57,212 nucleotides of DNA, from contig JAJZTS010000009.1 in the NCBI GenBank assembly GCA_021848725.1, forward strand, positions 1-57,212. Reading direction: 5' to 3'. A program made the position numbers and the translations under genes. Below the pieces are notes generated by a model. The model was not told the DNA's origin and ran no database searches. It was given only the letters and a program-made list of their open reading frames with translations. This stretch comes from Pseudomonadota bacterium (lineage in GTDB: Bacteria; Pseudomonadota; Gammaproteobacteria; Burkholderiales; Thiobacillaceae). Position 1 is the stretch's first letter. Each line of letters begins with the position of its first letter. This document shows, piece after piece, positions 15,950-24,456 of this stretch.

Positions 15950-16858
15950 ATGCTGCATTTGACCATTCGCCAACTCAAGATCTTCGAGGCCGTTGCCCGC
16001 CAGCTCTCGATTACCCGCGCCGCCGAGGAACTCCACTTGTCCCAGCCGGCCGTCTCGATGCAGATGAAGAAACTGGCCGATGTGGTTGGCCAGCCGTTGA
16101 TGGAACAGGAGGGCAAACGCGTGCGCCTGACTGCCGCCGGCGAGGAGTTGGCCATTTCGGCGCGCGAGGTCATCACCTCGCTCAAACGCTTCGAACTGGG
16201 GCTGGTCGCGCGCAAGGGTCTGGCCGGCGGTTATCTACGCCTGGCCGCGATTACCACGGCCACCTATTTCGTGCCGCGCCTGCTGGGCGAATTCGCCAAG
16301 TTGCACCCCGGCGTGAAGGTGTCGCTGCGTGTGGTCAACCGCGAACAGGCACTGGAGAGCCTGGCTGCCGGCCTGGAGGACATCTACGTGCTGGGCCAAC
16401 CACCGGTGAATATGCCGATCACGGCCCAGCCCTTCATGGACAACCCGCTGGTGGTCATTGCGGCACCCGACCACCCGCTGGCCCGCAAACGAAATATCCC
16501 ACTCGAGCGGCTGATCGAAGAGCCCTGGCTGATGCGGGAAGAAGGCTCGGGCACCCGCAAGGCGGTGGAACGCCTGTTCGCCAGCCAAGGCCTCGCCCTC
16601 GCCCCGCGGATGGAACTCGGCGGCAGCGAGGCGATCAAACAGGCGGTGTTGGCGGGGTTGGGTATTTCGGTACTGTCGCGCCATTCCTTGGCCTTGCACA
16701 GCCCAGACCAATTCGCCATCCTCGACGCCAAGGGTTTCCCTATCCGCCGCCAGTGGCATGCGGTGTATCCGGCCGAGCGGCCGTTGACCGTGGTTGCCCG
16801 CACCTTCCTCGATTTCCTGCTTGCCTATAACAAGAGCCATGACTCCAACACAAATTGA
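15950..16858 (+). CDS. cbbR: CbbR, LysR-type activator of the form II operon
   Basis: LysR-family regulator of 302 residues, closely paralogous to CbbR1. The winged helix-turn-helix lies in residues 1-62 (TIRQLKIFEAVARQLSITRA, then LSQPAVSMQMKKL). The effector domain carries GQPPVNMPITAQPF and EEGSGTRKAVERLF. It is transcribed away from cbbM, as expected for its activator. It lacks the cysteine-containing C-terminal tail of CbbR1. Its 3' end overlaps the start of the downstream methyltransferase gene by 20 bp. Confidence 0.95.
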   Translation: MLHLTIRQLKIFEAVARQLSITRAAEELHLSQPAVSMQMKKLADVVGQPLMEQEGKRVRLTAAGEELAISAREVITSLKRFELGLVARKGLAGGYLRLAAITTATYFVPRLLGEFAKLHPGVKVSLRVVNREQALESLAAGLEDIYVLGQPPVNMPITAQPFMDNPLVVIAAPDHPLARKRNIPLERLIEEPWLMREEGSGTRKAVERLFASQGLALAPRMELGGSEAIKQAVLAGLGISVLSRHSLALHSPDQFAILDAKGFPIRRQWHAVYPAERPLTVVARTFLDFLLAYNKSHDSNTN

Positions 16859-18086
16859 TGCCACCCGCAGCGCCTTGGCCATGGTCTTGCCCATGCGCCA
16901 CCCGGCCGATGCGGCGCTCTCCCATTTCTTTCGCGAGAACCCGAAACTCGGCGGCCGCGACCGCGCCTTCATTGCCGAGGCGGTCTATGGCGTAGTGCGC
17001 CACCTGCGCAGCCTGGAGACGCTGTGCGATGGCCGTAACGGCCGGCAATTGCTGCTGGCTTGGCTGGCCCGCCATGGCGGCCACAACCTGCGCGAATTCG
17101 AGGCCATCACCCGCGAAGATGAATTCAAATGGCTCAAGGAGATCAAGGCCGCGCAGTTGGAGGACCAGCCGCCAGCGGTGCAACTCGACCTGCCGGACTG
17201 GCTGTATGCGCGGCTGCATGAAAGCTATGACGAGCGCCTGCCGGAACTGATGCGCGCCTTGAACCGCCCCGCCCCGCTCGATCTACGGGTAAACCCGCTG
17301 AACAGCGACCGCGATGCCATCCTGGCCCAACTCAAGGCCGAGGGTTTCGCCGCCGAGGCCACACCCTATTCGCCGCTGGGCATCCGGCTCAAGGACAAGC
17401 CGTCCCTGCAAAAGCACCCGCTGTTCCTGAACGGCCAGATCGAGGTGCAGGACGAAGGCAGCCAGTTGCTCGGTCTGCTGATGGCCCCTAAGCGCGGCGA
17501 GATGGTGTGCGATTTTTGCGCCGGCGCCGGCGGCAAGACCATGTTGCTTGGCGCGCTGATGCGCTCGACCGGCCGGCTCTATGCCTTCGACGTCTCGGAC
17601 AAGCGGCTAAACAACCTTAAGCCGCGACTCAAGCGCTCGGGGCTGTCCAATGTGCAGGCGCAGCTGATCGCCAACGAGCGCGACACCAAAGTCAAGCGCC
17701 TGACGGCCAAATTCGATCGCGTGCTGGTCGATGCCCCCTGCTCCGGCACCGGCACGCTACGCCGCAACCCGGACCTGAAATGGCGGCAGACACCCGAGGC
17801 CTTGGCCGAACTCAACGCCAAACAAGAGAGCATTCTGAAATCGGCAGCGACCCTGGTGAAAATCGGCGGCCGCTTGGTGTATGCCACCTGCAGCCTGCTG
17901 CGCGAAGAAAACGAGGCCATCGTCGAGGCCTTCCTCACTGCGCATGCCGAATTCAAGCTGGTGCCAGCCGGCGAGGTGTTGGCGGCACAACACATCGGCT
18001 TGGCGATGGGCGACTACTTGCGGCTCGATCCCGCCCAACACGGCACCGATGCCTTCTTCGCTGCCGTCCTGGAAAGAACCGCTTGA
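16839..18086 (+). CDS. RsmB/NOP2/Sun-family RNA cytosine-5 methyltransferase
   Basis: SAM-dependent RNA m5C methyltransferase of 415 residues. The SAM-binding motif is CDFCAGAGGKTMLLGAL. Motif IV DAPCSGTGTLRRNPDLKWR and motif VI YATCSLLREENE carry the two cysteines typical of the family. The N-terminal helical part resembles a NusB-like domain, so it is close to RsmB, although the operon context (not def-fmt) leaves the exact RNA target open. I chose the ATG at 16839 because it begins the family-like region, although it overlaps the cbbR2 end by 20 bp. The next gene overlaps by 4 bp. Confidence 0.9.
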   Translation: MTPTQIDATRSALAMVLPMRHPADAALSHFFRENPKLGGRDRAFIAEAVYGVVRHLRSLETLCDGRNGRQLLLAWLARHGGHNLREFEAITREDEFKWLKEIKAAQLEDQPPAVQLDLPDWLYARLHESYDERLPELMRALNRPAPLDLRVNPLNSDRDAILAQLKAEGFAAEATPYSPLGIRLKDKPSLQKHPLFLNGQIEVQDEGSQLLGLLMAPKRGEMVCDFCAGAGGKTMLLGALMRSTGRLYAFDVSDKRLNNLKPRLKRSGLSNVQAQLIANERDTKVKRLTAKFDRVLVDAPCSGTGTLRRNPDLKWRQTPEALAELNAKQESILKSAATLVKIGGRLVYATCSLLREENEAIVEAFLTAHAEFKLVPAGEVLAAQHIGLAMGDYLRLDPAQHGTDAFFAAVLERTA

Positions 18087-18631
18087 GATCCGCTCTAGTG
18101 CTTTCATTCGGCCTCGCATTCGGCAGCCTTGCCTCAGCCAGCGAGCCACTGTCGCTCTCCGCCCAAGGCCAGGTGCAAGTCGCGTTCACGCCAGGCGACG
18201 ATGCCGGCGCGCTGATCGTCGACACGATTGCCAAAGCCAAACGGCAGATTCTGGTACAGGCCTTCAGCTTCACCCACAAAGACATCGCAGCGGCCTTGAT
18301 CTCAGCACGCCGGCGCGGTGTCGATGTTCAGGTGATCGCCGATCCCGAGCAGACGGAGAAAAACGCCACGAGCCAGATCGAAGCCATCGCCCATGGCGGC
18401 GTACCGGTCTACATGGACGGCCAGCATGCATCGGCGCACAACAAAATCATGGTTATCGATACCGGGTCCGCCAATGCGACCGTGATCACCGGCAGCTTCA
18501 ATTTCACCCATGCCGCGCAATATCGCAACGCCGAGAACGTGCTGGTGTTGCGCAGCAATCCTTTGCTGGCCGATGCCTATGCCGCCAATTGGCGCCGGCA
18601 TCGCACCCATTCACTGCCCTTCAGACGCTAG
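18083..18631 (+). CDS. Secreted phospholipase D-family nuclease, single HKD motif
   Basis: PLD-superfamily protein of 182 residues with a signal peptide (residues 1 to about 21, ending SLASAS) and one HKD motif, AHNKIMVID, followed by GSFNFTHAAQYRNAEN. One HKD per chain is typical of Nuc-type endonucleases that work as dimers in the periplasm. The start is a TTG overlapping the upstream stop (TTGA), with GGAAAG upstream. No other in-frame start would include the signal peptide. It lies in a tight operon between the methyltransferase and an MscS-like channel gene. Confidence 0.88.
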   Translation: MRSALVLSFGLAFGSLASASEPLSLSAQGQVQVAFTPGDDAGALIVDTIAKAKRQILVQAFSFTHKDIAAALISARRRGVDVQVIADPEQTEKNATSQIEAIAHGGVPVYMDGQHASAHNKIMVIDTGSANATVITGSFNFTHAAQYRNAENVLVLRSNPLLADAYAANWRRHRTHSLPFRR

Positions 18632-18633
18632 CC

Positions 18634-19899
18634 ATGAGCGAATTGCAAAAAGCCGAAAATCTGATCGCCCCCTTGCTCGACAACCTGAGCGATCCGGCCC
18701 TGGTTACCCAAGGTGCCCTATTGCTGGCGGCCTTCGTCTTGGGCGGCCTGATTCTGCGGCCACTACGCAAGACGCTGTCGCCGAATATGCAAACCCGCTG
18801 GACCGAACACAACTGGCAGCGTGTGCTGTGGCCGGCCTTCATCTTGCTGGCTGCGCTCATCGGCCGCCCGCTGCTCGGCTTGTGGCAAAGCGTGCATCTG
18901 CTCAACCTGGCCGTGCCATTGCTGCTGTCTTTCACCGTGGTGCAGGCCAGCTTCCTGCTGTTGCGCCACATCTTCAAGCCCAGCCCGGCATTGCGCGCGG
19001 TCGAGCGCGTGGTCTTCTGGCTGGTGTGGGGTGTCCTGGCGCTGCACATCGCCGGCTTCCTCGACAGCCTGATCAGTGGCATGGATGCCATCGACTTCCA
19101 TGTCGGCAAACAGCGCTTGTCGCTCTATACCCTCGCGTTGGCGGTCATCTCGGTCTGCCTCACCCTGATCGTCGCCCTGTGGATCTCGCGCCTCATCGAG
19201 CACCGCTTCATCGAACTGACGCCGCTCAATACCAACCTGAAAGTCGCGCTGACCAAACTGACCCGCAGCGTGTTGTTGGTGATCGCGGTGCTGATCGCCT
19301 TGCCGCTAGTCGGCATCGACATCACCGCGCTCTCGGTCTTCGGCGGCGCCCTGGGCGTGGGCCTGGGCCTGGGCCTGCAAAAGATCGCCAGCAACTATGT
19401 CTCCGGCTTCACCTTGCTGCTCGACCAATCGATCCGCATCGGCGACATGGTGACGGTGGGCGAGCGCTTCGGCCAAGTGCAACGCATTGCCACCCGCTAC
19501 ACGGTCATTCGCGGCCTGGACGGCACCGAGGCGATCATCCCGAACGAGACCCTGATCACCTCCATTGTGGTCAACCACACTCTGGCCAACCCCAACAACC
19601 GCGTGGGCATCCCGGTGCAAGTCGCGTACGGCACCGACTTGGAGCGCGCTCGCACCGCCCTGCTGGCGGCCCTGACCGGCCAAAACCGGGTATTGCCGGA
19701 ACCTCCACCGACCGTTCTGCTCAAAGATTTCGGCGAGAGCGGCATCGATCTGGAGCTGGCCTTTTGGATTGCCGATCCGGAAGAGGGCCAGCTCTCATTG
19801 AAATCCGACATCAATTGGGCGATCTGGCAGACCTTCCAGCGCGAAGGCATCGAAATCCCCTACCCGCGTCGGGTGGTCGAGATCGTAGACAAACGCTGA
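18634..19899 (+). CDS. MscS-family mechanosensitive ion channel
   Basis: Inner-membrane protein of 421 residues with several N-terminal hydrophobic helices and the MscS core near residues 225-290: VFGGALGVGLGLGLQKIAS (pore-lining TM3) followed by SGFTLLLDQSIRIGD (start of the beta domain). A cytoplasmic alpha-beta domain follows (IIPNETLITSIVVNHT). Family members open under membrane tension or act as small-solute channels. The ATG at 18634 follows the PLD gene by 2 bp, so translation is probably coupled. Confidence 0.92.
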   Translation: MSELQKAENLIAPLLDNLSDPALVTQGALLLAAFVLGGLILRPLRKTLSPNMQTRWTEHNWQRVLWPAFILLAALIGRPLLGLWQSVHLLNLAVPLLLSFTVVQASFLLLRHIFKPSPALRAVERVVFWLVWGVLALHIAGFLDSLISGMDAIDFHVGKQRLSLYTLALAVISVCLTLIVALWISRLIEHRFIELTPLNTNLKVALTKLTRSVLLVIAVLIALPLVGIDITALSVFGGALGVGLGLGLQKIASNYVSGFTLLLDQSIRIGDMVTVGERFGQVQRIATRYTVIRGLDGTEAIIPNETLITSIVVNHTLANPNNRVGIPVQVAYGTDLERARTALLAALTGQNRVLPEPPPTVLLKDFGESGIDLELAFWIADPEEGQLSLKSDINWAIWQTFQREGIEIPYPRRVVEIVDKR

Positions 19900-19948
19900 C
19901 TACCCGCCGTCCTACAATGACGTTGTTTTCTGTTTGAGGCTTCATCCC

Positions 19949-21124
19949 ATGTTGAACGGTCTTATCGATTTGCCCTGGTGGGGTTATGTCGCCATCACGC
20001 TGGCGATGACCCACGCCACCATCGCCGCCGTCACCATCTTTCTACACCGCGCTCAGGCCCACCGCGCACTCGACCTGCACCCGCTGGCGATGCATTTCTT
20101 CCGGTTCTGGCTCTGGCTGACCACCGGCATGATGACCCGCGCCTGGGTCGCCATTCACCGCAAGCACCACGCCAAATGCGAAACCGCCGACGACCCGCAC
20201 AGCCCGCAGGTCATGGGCCTGAACAAGGTACTGCTGGAAGGCGCCGAACTGTACCGGGCCGCGGCGGATAACCGGGAGACCCTGGACAGGTACGGCCACG
20301 GCACACCGGACGATTGGCTGGAACGCCACGTCTACACGCCGCATAGCAGCAAGGGCATCTGGCTCATGCTGGCGATCGACGTCGCCCTGTTCGGCCCGCT
20401 CGGCCTGACCATCTGGGCGGTGCAGATGCTGTGGATTCCATTTTTCGCCGCGGGCGTGATCAACGGTGTCGGCCACTATTGGGGCTATCGCAATTACACC
20501 TGCGAAGACGCCAGCACCAACATCGTGCCCTGGGGCATCCTGATCGGCGGCGAAGAACTGCACAACAACCACCATGCCTACGGCAGCTCGGCCAAGCTAT
20601 CGAGCCGCTGGTACGAGTTCGACATCGGCTGGGCCTATATCCGCACCCTGCAAATCTTCGGCTTGGCCAAGGTCAAGAAGGTCGCGCCCAAGGTTCGCTG
20701 GGGCGAGATCAAGCACTTCTGCGATATCGACCTGCTCGGCGCCATCATCACCCATCGCTACGACGTACTCAGCCGTTACACACGCTCGGTTCAGCGCATT
20801 TGCACGCAGGAGATCGGCAAGTTGCGCGCGAACCTGCCCGAACTTGCCGGACACAGCACGGTCCGGCAACTGCGTCGCCGTTTTCAGCGCGATCACAGCG
20901 AATTGAACGAGCCAGAAAAGGCACTGTTGGCAACCGTACTGGCCAGCAGCCCAAAACTGCGCACCATCTATCAAATGCGCGAGGAACTCACCGCGCTATG
21001 GGGCCGGTCGAATGCGAGCAAGGAACAGTTGGTCAAGCAACTCCAGGACTGGTGCCAGCGTGCCGAGCAAAGCGGTATCGAGGCACTGAGGGAGTTTTCT
21101 TTCAAACTGCGCTGCTACGCTTAA
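19949..21124 (+). CDS. Membrane fatty acid desaturase with extra C-terminal domain
   Basis: Acyl-lipid or acyl-CoA desaturase of 391 residues. Three histidine boxes are present: HRAQAH (33-38), HRKHH (70-74) and HNNHH (about 204-208). Four hydrophobic segments surround them. After about residue 285 a soluble tail follows (LRRRFQRDHSELNEPEKALL, then TIYQMREELTALWGRS), which resembles the C-terminal helical part of ISL3-type transposases, a fusion seen in other betaproteobacterial desaturases (recollection, not searched). The ATG at 19949 has GAGG about ten bases upstream. The last eight codons and 57 bp beyond the stop are repeated downstream. Confidence 0.9.
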   Translation: MLNGLIDLPWWGYVAITLAMTHATIAAVTIFLHRAQAHRALDLHPLAMHFFRFWLWLTTGMMTRAWVAIHRKHHAKCETADDPHSPQVMGLNKVLLEGAELYRAAADNRETLDRYGHGTPDDWLERHVYTPHSSKGIWLMLAIDVALFGPLGLTIWAVQMLWIPFFAAGVINGVGHYWGYRNYTCEDASTNIVPWGILIGGEELHNNHHAYGSSAKLSSRWYEFDIGWAYIRTLQIFGLAKVKKVAPKVRWGEIKHFCDIDLLGAIITHRYDVLSRYTRSVQRICTQEIGKLRANLPELAGHSTVRQLRRRFQRDHSELNEPEKALLATVLASSPKLRTIYQMREELTALWGRSNASKEQLVKQLQDWCQRAEQSGIEALREFSFKLRCYA

Positions 21125-21300
21125 TCACAAGCCGACGGGAGTTTTGGTTTCGGCCGCTGCGCTTAACTTGGCCAAGCCAAGTTAGCCTGCACCGCAACAA
21201 GCCGCTGCGCGGCGTGTTGTCTTTCAAACTGCGCTGCTATGCTTAATCACAAGCCGACGGGAGTTTTGGTTTCGGCCGCTGCGCTTAACTTGGCCAAGCC
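21098..21300. repeat. 81-bp tandem direct repeat containing the desaturase 3' end and hairpin elements
   Basis: 21098-21178 recurs at 21220-21300 with one difference (TAC versus TAT, both Tyr), a period of 122 bp. Each copy holds the desaturase end SFKLRCYA-stop, then GACGGGAGTTTTGGTTTCGG and CCGCTGCGCTTAAC. In the first copy the element is complete, with the hairpin AACTTGGC-CAA-GCCAAGTT (21165-21183) and AGCC. The second is cut after GGCCAAGCC, at the end of the convergent REC-TPR gene. Confidence 0.9.
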
Positions 21301-21305
21301 CGGCC

Positions 21306-23009
21306 CTAGCCGGCATTATTGCCTGCGGCCGGCTGGCCAACACTCTTCTTCACCAGCAAGGCCTGCGCCTCAATGATCATGGCCAGCTTGGGATTGCCGG
21401 GATCGCGCCGCTTCATGGAATGGATGTATTGCTCAAGCTTGTTGGCCATGAAGGCATCGTAACCATTGCCTTCCATCCATTTGACGATGGCCACCGAGGC
21501 ATTGAGCATGATCGCGAGGATCGGATGCTGTTCGGCCAAACGGATGAATTCGTCGACCGCATCGCGTAGTTTGCCGCTCTTGGCAATATTGATCGCGCGC
21601 CGGTTGAGGTCTTCCACCTGCTGCAGAGCAGCAGACTTGATTTGTTTGACCTGTTCGCCGACCGAGCCGGTCAGCATGGAATCGACCCGATCCAGCATCT
21701 GCTCGTTGCCATGGAAGTCGGCATAGAGGCTTTTCGCCAAGCCGGAGGCGGTCGTCTCGTCGCCGACCGAGACCGCGGCTTGCAGCATCGCCATACGCTG
21801 TTCGTTGTCGGTATCGCGATGCTCGCCCAACGCGATCTGCATGGACTTATAGGCCTGTTCCTTCGCGCCTTTATCCCCTAGCAAATCGGCACGGGAGAAC
21901 TTCAGCACCGAATTGGCGAAATTGAATTCCGGCTTGCCATGATGAAAGTCCGACATCTGCTTGTTCAGCTTCGCCAGCTTCTCGACCGCCTCGTTGCCGC
22001 CCTGTTTCGCCAGCAAAGTCGCATAGGAACAAAAGTCCGCCGGCTGCACGAAAGAAGATCCCTTGCCGTGCGTATGCATCAGATCGTAGGCCTTACGGGC
22101 CGTCTCTTCGTCGCCGGTCGCCACCGCTGCGCGCACGATCTCGCGATGCCGATGCAGGGCCTTGGGGTTACGGCTGATCAGCTCGTTCAATATCTGCTTG
22201 GTGGTTTCGATATCGCCCTTCTTCTCATGCACCTTGGCCAGCCAGTCCTGGGCGTGCAAGAAATCGGGGTTTTCCAGGGCCAGCTGCTCCAGCAGCTCTT
22301 GCGCTTCGTCGTGGCGTTCCAGCATGAAATAGGCTCGGGCCGCGCCCAAGCGCGCCCAGGGCAAGCGCGGGTATTCCAATATCACCGATTCGTAATGCGC
22401 ATGCGCCTCTTGACAGTGGCCCTGGGCCAACAGGGCCTCGCCGATCAGGCGCAGCAAGTCGAGCCGATAAATGGTATTCATCTCCAGCATCCGCTGGCAT
22501 TCTTCGATGCAATCCTGGTAGCGATTGCCGTCGTATAGCTCCATCACCCCCCTGAGCGCTTGTTTGCGTGCCCAGGCCTTTTCCAGGCGATCGAGCAAGA
22601 TCTTGGGTGAAACCGGCTTGAGTAGATAATCGTCCGGCGCCAGCTCCGCCGCGGAGAACACCTGTTCATAGGTATTCTCACCGGTGATCATGAGCCAAAT
22701 GGCGGAAGAGGGAAGTAACTTGGTGCGCTTGACCTCTTCGAGCAACTGCTGACCGTCGCGGGTATCCGACAGCACGTAGTCGCACAGCACGACGTCGTAA
22801 GCCTCGCCGCGGTTTTTCATGCGGTTGATCGCATCGCCATAGCTGGTCGCCGTATCGATCTTTTTCCCGCCCATCTCGGCCAAGGCATTGCGCAACCAAA
22901 GGCGCATGGTGTTGGAGTCTTCGATGACGATGTAGCGCAACTGATCGAAGGGACAGTCGTATCCTATCGAGGTCGCAGTGGGGGAAATGCTGAACGGCGA
23001 TTCAGCCAC
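21306..23009 (-). CDS. Response regulator receiver protein with TPR repeats
   Basis: Soluble signalling protein of 567 residues. The N-terminal receiver domain (about residues 25-145) has the acidic pocket VIEDSN, the phosphoacceptor Asp in LCDYVLSD and the conserved Lys in YLLKPVSP. It is followed by tetratricopeptide-like helical repeats to the C-terminus (for example EALLAQGHCQEAHAHYESVI). There is no DNA-binding or enzymatic output, so it probably acts by protein-protein interaction. The start is GTG at 23009 with GGAAGG eight bases upstream. No histidine kinase is adjacent. It converges on the desaturase. Confidence 0.88.
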   Translation of the reverse strand: MAESPFSISPTATSIGYDCPFDQLRYIVIEDSNTMRLWLRNALAEMGGKKIDTATSYGDAINRMKNRGEAYDVVLCDYVLSDTRDGQQLLEEVKRTKLLPSSAIWLMITGENTYEQVFSAAELAPDDYLLKPVSPKILLDRLEKAWARKQALRGVMELYDGNRYQDCIEECQRMLEMNTIYRLDLLRLIGEALLAQGHCQEAHAHYESVILEYPRLPWARLGAARAYFMLERHDEAQELLEQLALENPDFLHAQDWLAKVHEKKGDIETTKQILNELISRNPKALHRHREIVRAAVATGDEETARKAYDLMHTHGKGSSFVQPADFCSYATLLAKQGGNEAVEKLAKLNKQMSDFHHGKPEFNFANSVLKFSRADLLGDKGAKEQAYKSMQIALGEHRDTDNEQRMAMLQAAVSVGDETTASGLAKSLYADFHGNEQMLDRVDSMLTGSVGEQVKQIKSAALQQVEDLNRRAINIAKSGKLRDAVDEFIRLAEQHPILAIMLNASVAIVKWMEGNGYDAFMANKLEQYIHSMKRRDPGNPKLAMIIEAQALLVKKSVGQPAAGNNAG

Positions 23010-23099
23010 GGTGTACGCCTTCCCGCCAGATAGGCGCGGGCTTACCCAGCCAAACGATCTGGGCGAATTGCGCGTTTATAGGAGTTAACAGTGTATTCA

Positions 23100-23147
23100 T
23101 GGCCAAGTTCTCTGAGCACATGATAGCGCGTGTCGAGAACTTGGCCA
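23100..23147. other. Perfect 13-bp inverted repeat with 22-nt spacer
   Basis: TGGCCAAGTTCTC (23100-23112) and GAGAACTTGGCCA (23135-23147), followed by CCCCCGAGGGGG. It lies between rpmG and the REC-TPR gene and could form the rpmBG transcript end or an operator. The AACTTGGCCA word also occurs in the element beside the desaturase. Confidence 0.6.
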
Positions 23148-23166
23148 CACCCCCGAGGGGGCCGGC

Positions 23167-23334
23167 TTATTTAAGCTTGGTTTCTTTGTAAGGAACGTGC
23201 TTGCGCGCAACCGGGTCGAACTTGGAGATTTCCATCTTCTCCGGCATGGTGCGCTTGTTCTTGGTCGTGGTGTAGAAGTGGCCGGTGCCCGCAGTGGACT
23301 CCAGCTTGATTTTTTCGCGTCCGCCTTTAGCCAT
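23167..23334 (-). CDS. rpmG: 50S ribosomal protein L33
   Basis: Ribosomal protein bL33, 55 residues, beginning [20 protein letters not shown] and ending YKETKLK. It lacks the CxxC zinc-ribbon cysteines, so it is the zinc-independent type. It lies 12 bp downstream of rpmB on the same strand in the usual rpmB-rpmG pair. A 13-bp inverted repeat and a C5/G5 hairpin follow the stop. Confidence 0.97.
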   Translation of the reverse strand: MAKGGREKIKLESTAGTGHFYTTTKNKRTMPEKMEISKFDPVARKHVPYKETKLK

Positions 23335-23346
23335 GACTCAAGCTCC

Positions 23347-23583
23347 TTACACGCGCTCGCCGCGATCGCGCATTTCAGCGAGGATCACGTCGATGCCTTT
23401 TTTATCGATGAGGCGCAGCGCGGCGTTGGTCACGCGCAAACGCACCCAGCGGTTCTCGCTCTCAACCCAGAAGCGGCGATACTGCAAATTGGGCAGAAAG
23501 CGGCGCTTGGTCTTGTTGTTGGCGTGGGAGACATTGTTCCCTACCATCGGCTTCTTGCCGGTCACCTGACATACACGGGCCAT
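23347..23583 (-). CDS. rpmB: 50S ribosomal protein L28
   Basis: Ribosomal protein bL28, 78 residues, beginning [20 protein letters not shown] with the [14 protein letters not shown] core. I chose the ATG at 23583 because it matches the family start; a longer frame exists upstream. Together with rpmG it forms a conserved two-gene operon. radC lies just upstream on the same strand, as in many proteobacteria. Confidence 0.98.
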   Translation of the reverse strand: MARVCQVTGKKPMVGNNVSHANNKTKRRFLPNLQYRRFWVESENRWVRLRVTNAALRLIDKKGIDVILAEMRDRGERV

Positions 23584-23693
23584 TTGGGCACCCCAAATCT
23601 CAAAAATTCCAAAAAAAACGCTTAATTTTGCCAACCGAAGACAGGCCCCGGCAGCCAAAGAGGCGGATTTATATCATGGAAAAAGCGGCCGAG

Positions 23694-24368
23694 TCAAAGC
23701 AAACCCCGTTCGGCAAACGAGACCGTCTCCGCCCCGGCCACCACAAAGTGGTCCAAAACCCGCACCTCCACCAACCCCAACGCGGCCTTGAGCTGGTCGG
23801 TCAACCAACGGTCGGCCTGGGAAGGTTCGGCCAGACCGGACGGGTGGTTATGGGCGAAGATGACGCCGGCGGCATTGTGGCTCAAAGCCCGTTTGACCAC
23901 CTCACGGGGGTAGACGCTGGCCTGGGTCAGGGTGCCACGAAACAGTTCCTCGACTGCCAACACCCGGTTCTGGGCATCCAGAAACAGGGCAGCGAAGACT
24001 TCATGCGGCAACGCCGCCAGCCGCAGGCGCAAGTAATCGCGCACCGCCGCCGGCGAAGACAGGGCATCGCCCTGGTGCAACTCTTCCTTGAGGGCGCGCC
24101 GCGCCATCTCGATCACGGCTTGAAGCTGAGCACACTTGGCCTGGCCCAGGCCGAGAAAGCCCCGGCATTCCTTTTCCGTCGCGGCGAACAGCCGATTGAG
24201 GCTGCCGAAATGCCGCAGCAGCTCGCGCGCCAACTCGACTGCACTCTTGCCTGTCACGCCGGTGCGCAGAAAGATCGCCAGCAGCTCGGCGTCCGACAGC
24301 ACCGCGGCACCCTGTGCCAAAAGCCGCTCTCGCGGCCGTTCGCCTTCCGGCCAATCCGTGATTGCCAT
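23694..24368 (-). CDS. radC: RadC family JAB/MPN-domain protein
   Basis: RadC-like protein of 224 residues. The N-terminal helix-hairpin-helix-like part ([14 protein letters not shown]) is followed by an MPN/JAMM domain with the metal motif [12 protein letters not shown] and a downstream Asp (QADRWL). The family was once called a DNA repair protein, but its true role is unsettled. The ATG at 24368 follows AGGTT-type sequence. A longer in-frame extension lacks family similarity. It lies upstream of rpmB-rpmG and is divergent from the SulP transporter gene. Confidence 0.95.
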   Translation of the reverse strand: MAITDWPEGERPRERLLAQGAAVLSDAELLAIFLRTGVTGKSAVELARELLRHFGSLNRLFAATEKECRGFLGLGQAKCAQLQAVIEMARRALKEELHQGDALSSPAAVRDYLRLRLAALPHEVFAALFLDAQNRVLAVEELFRGTLTQASVYPREVVKRALSHNAAGVIFAHNHPSGLAEPSQADRWLTDQLKAALGLVEVRVLDHFVVAGAETVSFAERGLL

Positions 24369-24456
24369 GGAACCTCCCTTAATATCGCTATTGAGCCAGG
24401 TTTTCCGCCTGGTGCCGTTTCGTTCAATAATACAAAAACGGATGGAGAAAGCAGAG

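Noticed and set aside
9441-21300. The hairpin elements as integron attC sites
   Set aside because: They contain attC-like words (CTTAAC and GTTAGCC), but the boxes flank a very short hairpin without the usual L boxes and unpaired bases, and no integron integrase is present in the window.
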